DNA from: DATKKG01 sp035543015
GTDB lineage: Archaea; Thermoproteota; Nitrososphaeria; Conexivisphaerales; DTJL01
Assembly: GCA_035543015.1 (NCBI GenBank)
Contig: DATKKG010000052.1
Span: 20,533-84,532 of the forward strand
Direction: 5' to 3'
Length of the DNA: 64,000 nt
Part shown: positions 26,651-34,931 of the stretch, piece after piece
How positions within the stretch are numbered: the stretch's first letter is position 1
Layout of the letters: every line of letters starts with the position of its first letter
Notes under the pieces: generated by a model
What the model was told of the DNA's origin: nothing
The model's database searches: none
The model's input: only the letters and a program-made list of their open reading frames with translations
Program-made: the position numbers and the translations under genes

Positions 26651-26705
26651 ACCGGCACTGTTGCGCGCTCGGGTCGTGCCGACCCTCCGGGACCGCGTGT
26701 AGGTC

Positions 26706-28034
26706 TCAGCTGCGCTCGAAGCTAGCCGCGTGCCTCTTTATCACGTCCGTCAGAGAGGGCACGGAGGCGTCCCTTGCGGCAAATCCGACCCTTGCCACAG
26801 GCTTGTCTATGTGCAGCACGAGCGAAAGGTTCGCCGGCGTGCCCAGGAGGACCGTGTCGCAGGGCACGCGGTTGATCGATTCCTCAAGGTCCCTCAGCTG
26901 CTCCTTGCTGTAGCCGAGAGACGGCATAACGGGTCCCATCTGCCTGAACTTCAGGTAGGCCTCCCTTATCGATCCCACGGAGTAGTCCCTGGGATCCACC
27001 AACCTCGCCCCGAAGAGCCTCGCCGCTCTCGCCCCCACCGCCTCCGAAAGACCGCCGTGGGTCACCGAAGGACCGTCCTCCACAACGAGGACTTCCTTCC
27101 CCCTTACCAGCTCGGGCTTGTCGATGGTCTCGACGGACTCGGTCAGCACCACTTCGGCCCCAGGGTTGAGCTTCTTCGCTTCGGCGATCGTCTTGTCGGT
27201 GTCACCCCTGGCGACCACGTTGACCTTGTTGACCACTATCACGTCGGCCATCCTTACGTTGGTCTCCCCTGGGTGGTACTTGTCCTCCTGCCCCGGCCTT
27301 GTGGGGTCCAGGACCACGATGTTAAGGTCGGGCCTGTAGAACGACATGTCGTTGTTCCCGCCGTCCCACATGACCAGGTCCCCTTCGGCCTCGGCCTGCT
27401 TCAGGATGGCGCCATAGTCCACCCCGGAGAATATCACGCCTCCCTGCTCGACGTGCTGCTCGTACTCCTCCATCTCCTCGACCGTTATCCCCGACTTGAC
27501 GACATCGTCGACGGTGGCGTACCTTTCGACGCCCTTTTCGAAGTTCCCGTAGGGCATCGGGTGCCTTACGACGACGGGCTTCCAACCTTCACCTGACAGC
27601 ACCTTGAAGACATGTCTGGAGATTGTGCTCTTCCCGACGCCGGTGCGACTCCCCACGATGGAAACCACCGGCCTTCGAGACTTCAACATCGTGTCGTTCG
27701 GCCCAAGGAGATGAAAGGAGGCGCCTGAAGCAAGCGAAATCGAAGCGAGGTGCATGACTTGTTCATGAGTGACGTCGCTGTACGAGAAGAACACGTCATC
27801 GACGCCCGCCTCCGAAATCAGGGAGGCGAGCTCGCCTTCCGGCACTATCTTCACACCTTTGGGGTACCTGGGCCCTGAAAGGGACGGAGGGTACGTCCTG
27901 CTGGATATGTAGGGGATCTGCGTCGCGGTGAACGCGACAACTTCGTACGCGGGGTTGTCCCTGAAGAACACGTTGAAGTTATGGAAGTCTCGCCCCGCCG
28001 CGCCCAGTATTACAGCCTTTCTCGGCCCATTCAT
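26706..28034 (-). CDS. Cyclic 2,3-diphosphoglycerate synthetase-like NTPase
   Basis: 442 residues of the COG2403 type. The first ~110 residues are a Rossmann-like domain (AVILGAAGRDFHNFNVFFRD). A P-loop GSRTGVGKST is at residues 128-137, followed by VMWDGGNNDMSFYRPD and VVNKVNV, the nucleotide-base loop. Relatives are annotated as cyclic 2,3-diphosphoglycerate synthetases (which make the thermoprotectant from 2,3-bisphosphoglycerate with ATP), but many relatives are untested GTPases, so I keep the function open. It is divergent from the RuBisCO gene across a 192-bp region; a TTTAATATATT box lies about 20-32 bp upstream. Confidence 0.75.
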   Translation of the reverse strand: MNGPRKAVILGAAGRDFHNFNVFFRDNPAYEVVAFTATQIPYISSRTYPPSLSGPRYPKGVKIVPEGELASLISEAGVDDVFFSYSDVTHEQVMHLASISLASGASFHLLGPNDTMLKSRRPVVSIVGSRTGVGKSTISRHVFKVLSGEGWKPVVVRHPMPYGNFEKGVERYATVDDVVKSGITVEEMEEYEQHVEQGGVIFSGVDYGAILKQAEAEGDLVMWDGGNNDMSFYRPDLNIVVLDPTRPGQEDKYHPGETNVRMADVIVVNKVNVVARGDTDKTIAEAKKLNPGAEVVLTESVETIDKPELVRGKEVLVVEDGPSVTHGGLSEAVGARAARLFGARLVDPRDYSVGSIREAYLKFRQMGPVMPSLGYSKEQLRDLEESINRVPCDTVLLGTPANLSLVLHIDKPVARVGFAARDASVPSLTDVIKRHAASFERS

Positions 28035-28181
28035 AGAGTAACTGCGAGCCTAAGGAATATATTAAATGGTCTCGCCTGTTTCCGCAACGGACTGTCAGCA
28101 TTCTTGCGTGTCTGAGACGGATAGCGCCATCTGGGCCCCCGTGCCTGCGGGCTTCATACCTGCTGGCGTGCCCTAGCCACA

Positions 28182-28195
28182 CGACATATATGTCG
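28182..28195. promoter_or_regulatory. Perfect palindrome CGACATATATGTCG before the RuBisCO gene
   Basis: A 14-bp perfect palindrome that contains an ACATATATG TATA-like core about 35 bp before the RuBisCO TTG. Unlike most genes here, RuBisCO also has a purine-rich stretch AGGTGATGAGG (28209-28219) just before its start that could pair with 16S rRNA. Confidence 0.5.
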
Positions 28196-28226
28196 AGCCT
28201 CACTGGTCAGGTGATGAGGATTCACG

Positions 28227-29519
28227 TTGAAGCAGGTCGAGTGGTACTCCGATTTCGTCGATCGCAGGCACAGGCCTGCCAAGGACGAGCTGGTCGCGGT
28301 ATTCAGAGTCAGGCCCTCCAAAGGGTTCTCCCAGGACGAAGCAGCCGGGAGGGTGGCCTCTGAGAGCAGCGTAGGCACCTGGACTACACTGACGACTCTG
28401 ACCCCCAAGGTCAGGGAGATCATGGCTCACGCCTACAGGGAGGACGGGGAGTACGTCTACATCTCGTACCCGATGGAGCTCTTCGAGCCGGGCAACATGC
28501 CCCAGGTCCTCAGCAGCATAGCGGGGAACGTCTTCGGAATGAAGGCCGTTCGAGGTCTCCGCCTGGTGGACGTCCTCTGGCCGAGGAAGCTGGTCGAGTC
28601 CTTCGAGGGCCCTGAATTCGGCATATCCGGGATCAGGGGTTTCATGGAGGTGAAGAAGCGCCCCCTCACCGCCTCCGTGCCCAAGCCTAAGCTCGGCCTC
28701 ACTTACAAGGAGCATGCCCTCCACGGCTACGAAGCCTGGACCGGTGGCCTGGACCTCCTCAAGGACGACGAGAACCTCACAGGCCAAGCCTTCAACTCCT
28801 TCGAAGACAGGGCGAGGGAGACCTTCAGGGCGAGGGACAGGGCCGAACGCGAAACCGGGGAACGCAAGAGCTACCTGATCAACATCACGGCCGAGACCAA
28901 GGAGATGGAGAGGCGGGCCAAGCTGGTGAAGGACCTCGGAGGCGAATACGTGATGATCGACGTCCTCACCGCGGGCTGGGCCGCCTTGCAGACCCTCAGG
29001 GAGACCGCCGGCGACCTGGGGCTGGCGATCCACGCTCACAGAGCCTTCCATGCGGCTTTCACCAGGAACCCGCACCACGGCATGAGCATGATGGTCGTCG
29101 CCGAGATATGCCGTCTGATAGGGGTGGACCAGCTGCACATCGGGACGGCCATCGGCAAGCTGGAGGCCTCCAGGGCGGAGGTCAAGGCGCTGCAGGAGAA
29201 GATAACGGCCAAGACGTCTGGAGCCAGGGGCCATCTTCTCCCGGCCGAATGGTATGGGTTTAGGCCGGTGTTCCCGGTGAGCTCTGGAGGGCTTCACGTC
29301 GGGATGCTTCCTGCCCTGTTCGACATGCTCGGAACGAACATCGTCGTGCAACTCGGAGGAGGGATCTGGGGTCACCCCTCCGGGGGCAAGGCCGGGGCGA
29401 AGGCGCTGAGGGACGCCATCGACGCCTGCATGAGCGGAGTCTCTTTGGAGGAGTACGCGAAGAAGAGCCGGGAGCTGCGCGAGGCGCTGGCCAAGTGGGG
29501 CACCTCCGGCTATAAGTGA
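28227..29519 (+). CDS. rbcL: RuBisCO large subunit, type III
   Basis: 430 residues from TTG 28227. The active-site lysine motif VPKPKLGL lies near residue 154, the carbamylated-lysine motif GGLDLLKDDENLTGQAF near 178, HAHRAFHAAFTRNPHHG near 270, SSGGLH near 352 and GGGIWGHPSGG near 378. The pattern fits form III archaeal RuBisCO, which fixes CO2 onto ribulose bisphosphate made from nucleotides in the AMP pathway. The AMP phosphorylase and ribose-bisphosphate isomerase of that pathway are not in this window. PEPCK follows 110 bp downstream. Confidence 0.93.
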   Translation: MKQVEWYSDFVDRRHRPAKDELVAVFRVRPSKGFSQDEAAGRVASESSVGTWTTLTTLTPKVREIMAHAYREDGEYVYISYPMELFEPGNMPQVLSSIAGNVFGMKAVRGLRLVDVLWPRKLVESFEGPEFGISGIRGFMEVKKRPLTASVPKPKLGLTYKEHALHGYEAWTGGLDLLKDDENLTGQAFNSFEDRARETFRARDRAERETGERKSYLINITAETKEMERRAKLVKDLGGEYVMIDVLTAGWAALQTLRETAGDLGLAIHAHRAFHAAFTRNPHHGMSMMVVAEICRLIGVDQLHIGTAIGKLEASRAEVKALQEKITAKTSGARGHLLPAEWYGFRPVFPVSSGGLHVGMLPALFDMLGTNIVVQLGGGIWGHPSGGKAGAKALRDAIDACMSGVSLEEYAKKSRELREALAKWGTSGYK

Positions 29520-29629
29520 ACGGCAGCCGTCGCAGGCGCCTCCAACCGGTCGTTCTCATTATTTCCAAAAACCAGCAGAAAAAAGGCTAAAATAGCTCGC
29601 AGCGGGTTTCCCAGAATCCAGAGAGCTTC

Positions 29630-31516
29630 TTGACAGCTATAGAGACAAGCGCCGCGGATTCCCTGAGGCGTCGGCTGTCCCCCGAGAGCTACGCGCGGCT
29701 GGCCGCCTTGAACAACGAGCGAGTCTTCAGGTTCGTGGCGGAGTTCGTCGAGCTGTGCGACCCCTCCGAGGTCTACGTCTCGGCAGGCACGCCGGAGGAC
29801 CTCGCGCTGATGCGCCGCTCCGCCCTGGCCGACGGCGAGGAGCTCCCGCTGTCCATGGAGGGCCACACTGCCCACTTCGAGAGCTACTACGACCAGGGAA
29901 GGGACCGAGAGCACACCCAGATCCTCATACCTGGAGGTGGCAACCTCGGCCCAGGGATCAGGACCGGCGACAGGCAGGAGAGGCTCGACGAAGTCAGGGG
30001 GCTTCTTAAGGGTATAATGGCGGGAAGGCGCGCCTACGTCTCCTTCTACTGCCTCGGTCCCACCGGCTCGGCGTTCTCCATCCCGTGCGTCCAGATAACC
30101 GATTCAAGCTACGTCGCCCACAGCGAGGACATTCTGTACCGGCAGGGATACAGGGAGTTCCTCAGGCAGGGCGCCGACGCTAGGCCCTTCATGTTCGTCC
30201 ACTCCGAGGGCGAGCTGGACGAGAGGAAGACGAGCAGGAACCTCGACAAGAGGAGGATATACATAGATCTCGACGGCGAGACCGTCTACAGCGTCAACAC
30301 GCAGTACGGCGGGAACTCGATAGGGCTCAAGAAACTGGCCATGAGGCTGGCGATCGTGAGGGCTTCGAGGGAGGGGTGGCTCACCGAGCACATGCTTCTC
30401 ATGGCCGTGAACGGGCCACGAGGAAGGAAGACCTACTTCACCGGCGCTTTCCCTTCGATGTGCGGAAAGACCTCCACAGCCATGCTGGAGGGAGAGAACA
30501 TCGTCGGGGACGACATAGCGTACCTCAGGAAGATCGGAGGAGCGGTGCGTGCGGTGAACGTTGAGAAGGGGGTGTTCGGGATCATCCAGGGGATCAACTC
30601 CAGGGATGACGTTATACAATGGAAGGTCCTGCACGGCCCCGGAGAGATGATATTCTCCAACGTCCTGGTAACCGGCGACGGCAGCGTCTTCTGGGACGGA
30701 GCCGACAAGACGGTCCCGCCAGAAGGTCGCAATCATGTCGGGGAGTGGTGGCCCGGCAGGAAGGACGGAAAGGGGAAGGACATACCCGTCTCTCACCCCA
30801 ACGCCCGTTTCACAGTGCCCCTCGACCTCTTCAGCAACCTGGACCCGGTCATAGAGGACCCGAACGGGGTCGAGGTGGGCGCCATCGTATACGGCGGCAG
30901 GGACTCGGACACCTGCGTGCCCGTGGAGGAGTCGCTCGGATGGGAACACGGGATCGTCACGTTCGGAGCCTGCCTGGAATCGGAGACTACGGCGGCAACC
31001 CTGGGCAAGGAAGGGGTCAGGGAATTCAACCCGATGTCGAACCTGGACTTCCTCTCAATCCCCGTCGGGAGGTACGTCCAGGACAACATTCAGTTCGGGG
31101 TCGGACTCGAGCGAAGACCGATCATCTTCGGCGTCAACTATTTCCTGCGCAACAGGGAGGGCCGGTTCCTCAACGAGAAGACGGACAAACGCGTCTGGTT
31201 CAAGTGGATGGAGCTCAGGTCGCACGGGGAGGTCGGCGCCTTGGAGACGCCCACCGGAAGGATACCTCTCTACGAGGACCTCCGCCGCCTGTTCCAGGAA
31301 GTGCTGGGCAAGGAGTATTCGAGGGAGGCCTACGAGGAGCAGTTCACGATAAGGGTCCCCGAGCGTCTGGCGAAGATAGAGCGCATGGAGAAGACCTACA
31401 GGACCATTGAGAACGTTCCGGAGAAGCTCTATGAAGTGCTGGGAGCCCAGAGGGAGAGGCTCTTTCAGGCGCAGGCCAAGCTCGGCTCCTACATCAGACC
31501 GTCTCAGCTCACCTAG
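29630..31516 (+). CDS. pckG: Phosphoenolpyruvate carboxykinase (GTP)
   Basis: 628 residues, the usual length for the GTP-dependent enzyme, which interconverts oxaloacetate plus GTP with phosphoenolpyruvate and CO2. It has the P-loop AFPSMCGKTSTAM (kinase-1a, near residue 280; here Met-Cys-Gly-Lys with hyperreactive Cys), the substrate-binding YGGNSIGLKK and RRPIIFGVNYFLR motifs, and the C-terminal helical stretch. Start at TTG; a CTAAAATAG box lies about 35-43 bp upstream. The gene is in a group of central carbon genes downstream of RuBisCO and could be used for gluconeogenesis or anaplerosis. Confidence 0.94.
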   Translation: MTAIETSAADSLRRRLSPESYARLAALNNERVFRFVAEFVELCDPSEVYVSAGTPEDLALMRRSALADGEELPLSMEGHTAHFESYYDQGRDREHTQILIPGGGNLGPGIRTGDRQERLDEVRGLLKGIMAGRRAYVSFYCLGPTGSAFSIPCVQITDSSYVAHSEDILYRQGYREFLRQGADARPFMFVHSEGELDERKTSRNLDKRRIYIDLDGETVYSVNTQYGGNSIGLKKLAMRLAIVRASREGWLTEHMLLMAVNGPRGRKTYFTGAFPSMCGKTSTAMLEGENIVGDDIAYLRKIGGAVRAVNVEKGVFGIIQGINSRDDVIQWKVLHGPGEMIFSNVLVTGDGSVFWDGADKTVPPEGRNHVGEWWPGRKDGKGKDIPVSHPNARFTVPLDLFSNLDPVIEDPNGVEVGAIVYGGRDSDTCVPVEESLGWEHGIVTFGACLESETTAATLGKEGVREFNPMSNLDFLSIPVGRYVQDNIQFGVGLERRPIIFGVNYFLRNREGRFLNEKTDKRVWFKWMELRSHGEVGALETPTGRIPLYEDLRRLFQEVLGKEYSREAYEEQFTIRVPERLAKIERMEKTYRTIENVPEKLYEVLGAQRERLFQAQAKLGSYIRPSQLT

Positions 31517-31574
31517 CGGCCGCCCAGGTCGCTCGGGCGCAGTTCATATTAGCCGCCTGCTCAGAGTAGACGAC

Positions 31575-32528
31575 GTGGACGTGTCCGAGGCCGAAGCCGC
31601 AGCTCACACGGCGGAGCACATCTTCATCAGGAGCCTCCAGAACGCCAAAGTGGAACTGACTGTACACATGGTCGAGCAGGACGGGTTCCGTGGCAGGATC
31701 AAGCTGAGCGCCAGGAACCTCGATTGGGGGAAAGTCGCGTCGGCCATGGAATCGACCAACCTGCAGATCGCAGCCGGCCTCCCGGTGAAGGAGACCTCCT
31801 ATCCTTCGGTTGAAGCGGCGAGGAGGGACCACCCGCTTCTGAGAACAAGGGAAGAGAGGTTGAACGGGGAGGTCAGGGTGATAGAGATAGGCGACTTCGA
31901 CGTGGCTTCCTGCGCCCACAGCCACGCTGGAAGCAGCCGGGACGCGCTGCTCTTCGCCGTGACAGACTTCCACAGCGCAGCAGGAGACTCGTATGAGGTG
32001 TCGTTCCTCACGGGCCCCGAAGCCATCGCTCACTTCGCCAAACTGACCCTCGAACGCGTCGAGGTGGGGAGGCTCCTCCGCAGCAGGCACGACGACATAG
32101 TCGAGGCTTCGGCCCGCGTGGAGGCGGAGGTATCCAGCCTCAAGGGTTCGCTTGGTTCTCTCACGGCGAGGCTCGTCTCCGAGCTGACCCCCGCCTTCGT
32201 CGAAGGGGGCGTCGAGCTCTTCGCGGCCGAGCTTGGCCCGGTCGCGTCGCATGTCCTGCTCTCCGAGGTGGGCGGCGCGGTGAAGTCCGGGAGGAAGGTG
32301 TTCATTCTGGGCTATGCGGACGACGGCAGCCCGTCAGTGCTGTTGGCGAGGTCTCCCGGCCTGGATTTCGACTGCGCGCGGCTTCTCGGCGGGAAGCTCG
32401 CTGAACTGGGCGGCAGGGGTGGCGGGAAGCCCGAATTCGCGATGGGAGGAGGCCCGGGGATCGCCCCCGGCCTGGTGGTCCGGGACCTCGAGGCGACCGT
32501 CCGCGGGATACTGGCGAAGAACGCTTAA
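31575..32528 (+). CDS. AlaX-type alanyl-tRNA editing protein with DHHA1 domain
   Basis: 317 residues. The editing domain has AAHTAEHIF (H-x3-H zinc motif) near residue 14 and DVASCAHSHAGSS (Cys-x3-His) near 115; the C-terminal half is a DHHA1 domain with the AlaRS-like GGRGGGKPEFAMGGG. It should hydrolyse mischarged Ser-/Gly-tRNA(Ala). The frame is open to 31407 but that part overlaps PEPCK; GTG 31575 (or 31581) is 24-32 bp after a TTCATATTA box, a leaderless start inside an intergenic strip of 58 bp. Confidence 0.85.
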   Translation: MDVSEAEAAAHTAEHIFIRSLQNAKVELTVHMVEQDGFRGRIKLSARNLDWGKVASAMESTNLQIAAGLPVKETSYPSVEAARRDHPLLRTREERLNGEVRVIEIGDFDVASCAHSHAGSSRDALLFAVTDFHSAAGDSYEVSFLTGPEAIAHFAKLTLERVEVGRLLRSRHDDIVEASARVEAEVSSLKGSLGSLTARLVSELTPAFVEGGVELFAAELGPVASHVLLSEVGGAVKSGRKVFILGYADDGSPSVLLARSPGLDFDCARLLGGKLAELGGRGGGKPEFAMGGGPGIAPGLVVRDLEATVRGILAKNA

Positions 32529-32567
32529 AGACACGTATTAGGTTGACCCAGACCCGGTGCCTGGCAA

Positions 32568-33701
32568 ATGGCAGACCCGACGCTTGTAATGGTCCCCGGC
32601 CCGACGAACCTCCATCCGCGAGTCCTCCAGGTCATGTCCCTCCCGATGATCGCACACACCTCGAAGGAGTTCGAGAACGAGTTCCTTCAGATCCTCGACC
32701 TGACGCGTTACGCGTTCCAGACGAAAGGTGACGTGGTGGTGTTCACCGGCTCCGGAACCTTTGGGATCGAGTCCTCCGCCGCGAGCCTCCTCGAGAGAGG
32801 AGACAAGGTCCTCTCCATCGAGCTGGGCTACTTTGGGAAGAGGTACACGCACGTCTCCAAGATCTACGGCGCCGAGACCACCGTGTACGCGCCTCCAGAG
32901 GGACAGGGCGCCGACCCGAAGGTCCTCGACGAAATGCTGTCCAAGGAGAGGTTCAAGGCCGTTTTCATCACCCATGTCGAGACCAGCATGGGAGTCATCA
33001 ATCGGGTCAAGGAGCTGGCCGCCGTCGCCCGCCGCCATGGTGCCCTTGCCATGGTGGACGCCGTATGCGGGCTGGGAGGCGCCGAGCTGAGGTTCGACGA
33101 TTGGGACCTCGATGTGGCCTTCGCGGGCTCACAGAAGGCGATCGCCGCCCCGCCCGGGGCGATGTTGATGGCGCTGTCCGCCCGCGCTCTTGAAGCCATG
33201 CAGGCCAGGAAGACCTCCGTTCCGTCATATTACTTCAACCTGCAGAACTGGATGACGGTGATGAGGGACCCTCACATCTACCTCACAACGCCTTCGGTGC
33301 CCGTCCTCAGGGCACTCAGGGTAGCATTGGAGATGGTCATGGAGGAGGGTTTGGAGGCTCGCTGGAGGAGACATGCCGCGCTCTCCTCCGCTTTCAGGGA
33401 GGCTCTCCTCGCAGGCGGCTCCAAGCTCTGGGCCAGGGACCCGAGCCCGACGGTCACCGCGATCCAGGTAAAGGAGGCCCAGCGCATTCAGAGCGCCATT
33501 CTCGCCGACCACAACGTCCTCGTGGCCAGAGGGATCGACCTGCACAGGGACGACATGATCAGGGTGGGTCACATGGGGAACGTGACGAAGGAGCAGCTGA
33601 TCGTCACCCTGGCCGCATTCGGGGAGGCAGTGCACAAGGAGCTGCCGAGCTTCGACGCCGGCTCGGCGGTCTCCGAGTTCTTGAAACGCACGTTGGCCTG
33701 A
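32568..33701 (+). CDS. Class V aminotransferase (serine-pyruvate/alanine-glyoxylate type)
   Basis: 377 residues. Opens MADPTLVMVPGPTNLHPRVL, the AGT family start; FTGSGTFGIESSAASL binds the PLP phosphate; the Schiff-base lysine is in AFAGSQKAIAAPPG (near residue 188); RVGHMGN near the C-terminus holds the substrate-binding Arg. Likely converts glyoxylate/alanine or serine/pyruvate. A TATA-like GTATTAGG box is about 28-35 bp before ATG 32568. Codirectional with the AlaX gene 40 bp upstream. Confidence 0.88.
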   Translation: MADPTLVMVPGPTNLHPRVLQVMSLPMIAHTSKEFENEFLQILDLTRYAFQTKGDVVVFTGSGTFGIESSAASLLERGDKVLSIELGYFGKRYTHVSKIYGAETTVYAPPEGQGADPKVLDEMLSKERFKAVFITHVETSMGVINRVKELAAVARRHGALAMVDAVCGLGGAELRFDDWDLDVAFAGSQKAIAAPPGAMLMALSARALEAMQARKTSVPSYYFNLQNWMTVMRDPHIYLTTPSVPVLRALRVALEMVMEEGLEARWRRHAALSSAFREALLAGGSKLWARDPSPTVTAIQVKEAQRIQSAILADHNVLVARGIDLHRDDMIRVGHMGNVTKEQLIVTLAAFGEAVHKELPSFDAGSAVSEFLKRTLA

Positions 33702-33779
33702 CCGAGCATCACCGCACTTCAGAAAAGGACTTATACCGATTCAAATCCACCTCTCTACGGTAGCCCTGAAGCCCGGTCG

Positions 33780-33801
33780 AGGCGCCAGAAGCGCCGCCGA
33801 G
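33780..33801 (+). other. tRNA-Gln intron 1 (D-arm, non-canonical, 22 nt)
   Basis: Intron placed between tRNA positions 10 and 11. It folds as the hairpin GGCGC-CAGAA-GCGCC. The bulge-helix-bulge core is CGGT paired with GCCG (one G-U), with bulges CGA and AGT. Cutting after the second nucleotide of each bulge gives the standard D stem GTCT. The outer helix is weak, as in other relaxed motifs. Confidence 0.8.
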
Positions 33802-33829
33802 TCTAGCGGCCAAGGATTCCAGGCTCTGG

Positions 33830-33883
33830 ATCCTGACAGCTCTGGGCTAGATAAACGACTCCTTGGCGCTGTTGGGAGGAGAT
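33830..33883 (+). other. tRNA-Gln intron 2 (canonical 37/38, 54 nt)
   Basis: A strict bulge-helix-bulge: outer helix CCAGG/CCTGG, bulge ATC, central helix CTCT/GGAG, bulge GGA, inner helix TCCT/GGGA. Cuts after the second bulge nucleotides leave loop CTCTGG-C, so the intron sits at the usual 37/38 site. Confidence 0.88.
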
Positions 33884-33905
33884 CCCTGGAGACGAGGGTT
33901 CGAAT

Positions 33906-33957
33906 CCTTCCCGGGCTACCACAATAATTACAAGAAATGACCATGAAATATGAAATA
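33906..33957 (+). repeat. attL: tRNA-Gln 3' end plus flank
   Basis: CCTTCCCGGGCTACCA followed by CAATAATTACAAGAAATGACC and on to TATGAAATA. The same 52 bp, with a few substitutions, recurs at 40111-40162, which marks the outer limits of inserted DNA. Confidence 0.8.
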
Positions 33958-34032
33958 TGCTGGCTTGTGGTCGCTAAATAACATCCTAGAGGCGAGGGGT
34001 CCGTCAGGAAATGACGGATCGTGACGATTAAG

Positions 34033-34099
34033 TCGCGGAGAGATAGTGCCGAACGCTCTACTTCGCAGGTCCAAGCCCACGCTCATCGCCTCTCCGCGA
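34033..34099 (+). other. Ten-bp stem enclosing the first cassette repeat
   Basis: TCGCGGAGAG (34033-34042) and CTCTCCGCGA (34090-34099) are perfect complements enclosing 47 nt that include repeat copy 1. It resembles a decayed tRNA acceptor stem, but no T arm or anticodon arm fits. It could be a structured RNA or a folded recombination site. Confidence 0.4.
34061..34082 (+). repeat. Cassette repeat copy 1
   Basis: Full-length copy of the 22-bp motif, running from CTTC through the core GCAGGTCCAAGCCCA to CGC. It lies between tRNA-Gln and the stop of the minus-strand gene 34125-34766. Confidence 0.8.
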
Positions 34100-34124
34100 A
34101 GTTGCGGTCGATGGTGCTATTGTG

Positions 34125-34766
34125 CTAAGCGAGCTTACTGTACCTATGCTTGGAGAACATCCAAACCTCAGGGATCGCCTTGTCAGCCAGCCAGTGCCAA
34201 ATCGTGTAAGGAGACCCCTTGACGCGACCGTCAGTCAGTGTGAAGCACGACACCTTGTCCGATAATCTAACACATAGCCTGAACCTATAGACCGGTGGTG
34301 ATTTGGGGCCTCGTCCTCCCGTCAGCTCTCCCAAGCTCACATCAGCGTAGGGAATATCAACTGTGTTCCGCCCTAACGAATCGAATAACCTGACAAAGCC
34401 GCCATAGAACTCAATCCGCCTTGAGTCTAGGAACCTCTTGAACAAGTAGGCGGCTGGCAAGACAAGTATCGCATTCAGGACCAGAAGAAAGGGTGTATCT
34501 CCCAACGAAATGGGCGGAATACTTGGCGGAGGAAACCAAGACTGTTGGTCCATCCAGAGCGCGGGACAGAGAAGCAGCAAGCCTGTGAGGAACATGAACC
34601 AGCTCCGATGACTCACAAATACCAGCTCTCCAGAAGCGAAGAGAGGCATCTTTTCTCTTTCTAATCGCTTTTGCGTTCGCCAAGCCGAGATAATGACAAA
34701 ACCGACAACTACGAACGCCAAAACAAACATACAGACTACGGTGATGTCCCACGAGCTGATAGGCAC
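34125..34766 (-). CDS. Hypothetical membrane protein, 213 aa
   Basis: Three hydrophobic segments: near residues 10-29 (VVCMFVLAFVVVGFVIISAW), 56-70 and 88-108 (PFLLVLNAILVLPAAYLF). After them comes a soluble ~95-residue domain with strands (RIEFYGGFVRLFDSLG, VYRFRLCVRLSDKVSCF) that may be a PH-like fold, as in bacterial YdbS/PH-domain membrane proteins. I do not recognise the family. It is bounded by repeat copies 1 and 2 and points the other way from its neighbours. Start ATG 34766. Base composition is less GC-rich than the flanking chromosome. Confidence 0.65.
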   Translation of the reverse strand: MPISSWDITVVCMFVLAFVVVGFVIISAWRTQKRLEREKMPLFASGELVFVSHRSWFMFLTGLLLLCPALWMDQQSWFPPPSIPPISLGDTPFLLVLNAILVLPAAYLFKRFLDSRRIEFYGGFVRLFDSLGRNTVDIPYADVSLGELTGGRGPKSPPVYRFRLCVRLSDKVSCFTLTDGRVKGSPYTIWHWLADKAIPEVWMFSKHRYSKLA

Positions 34767-34865
34767 TCCAGTGTAGCCCTAACAAGCTCTCAGGCGTGTC
34801 ATGTAGTTATGCGTTTTCGCCTTCATTTATCTCTCTGCCCCATCCTGGATGCTCAGCTCCACTTT

Positions 34866-34884
34866 TTCGCAGGTCCAAGCCCAC
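34866..34884 (+). repeat. Cassette repeat copy 2
   Basis: TTCGCAGGTCCAAGCCCAC, identical to copy 1 over its 19 bp; lies 48 bp before the GTG of gene 34932-35438. Confidence 0.8.
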
Positions 34885-34931
34885 TACATTCAAATCTCGC
34901 CTACATCTGATTCGACTCTGGAGAGACCCGA

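Larger units (their letters stand above)
33770..33921 (+). tRNA. tRNA-Gln (CTG) with two introns and encoded CCA
   Basis: Removing 33780-33801 and 33830-33883 leaves a 76-nt tRNA: acceptor AGCCCGG / CCGGGCT, TC linker, D stem GTCT/GGAT, anticodon stem CCAGG/CCTGG with loop CTCTGGC (anticodon CTG, Gln), variable AGAC, T stem GAGGG/CCTTC with TTCGAAT, discriminator A and genomic CCA. All standard positions are filled, with A1-T72 as first pair. The 3' end (CCTTCCCGGGCTACCA, 33906-33921) recurs at 37060 and 40111 as an attachment site. TATA-like TTATACCG at 33731-33738. Confidence 0.92.

Noticed and set aside
34033..34099. A second tRNA gene around copy 1
   Set aside because: The outer stem fits, but there is no T at position 8, no TTC-type T loop and no anticodon arm that pairs.
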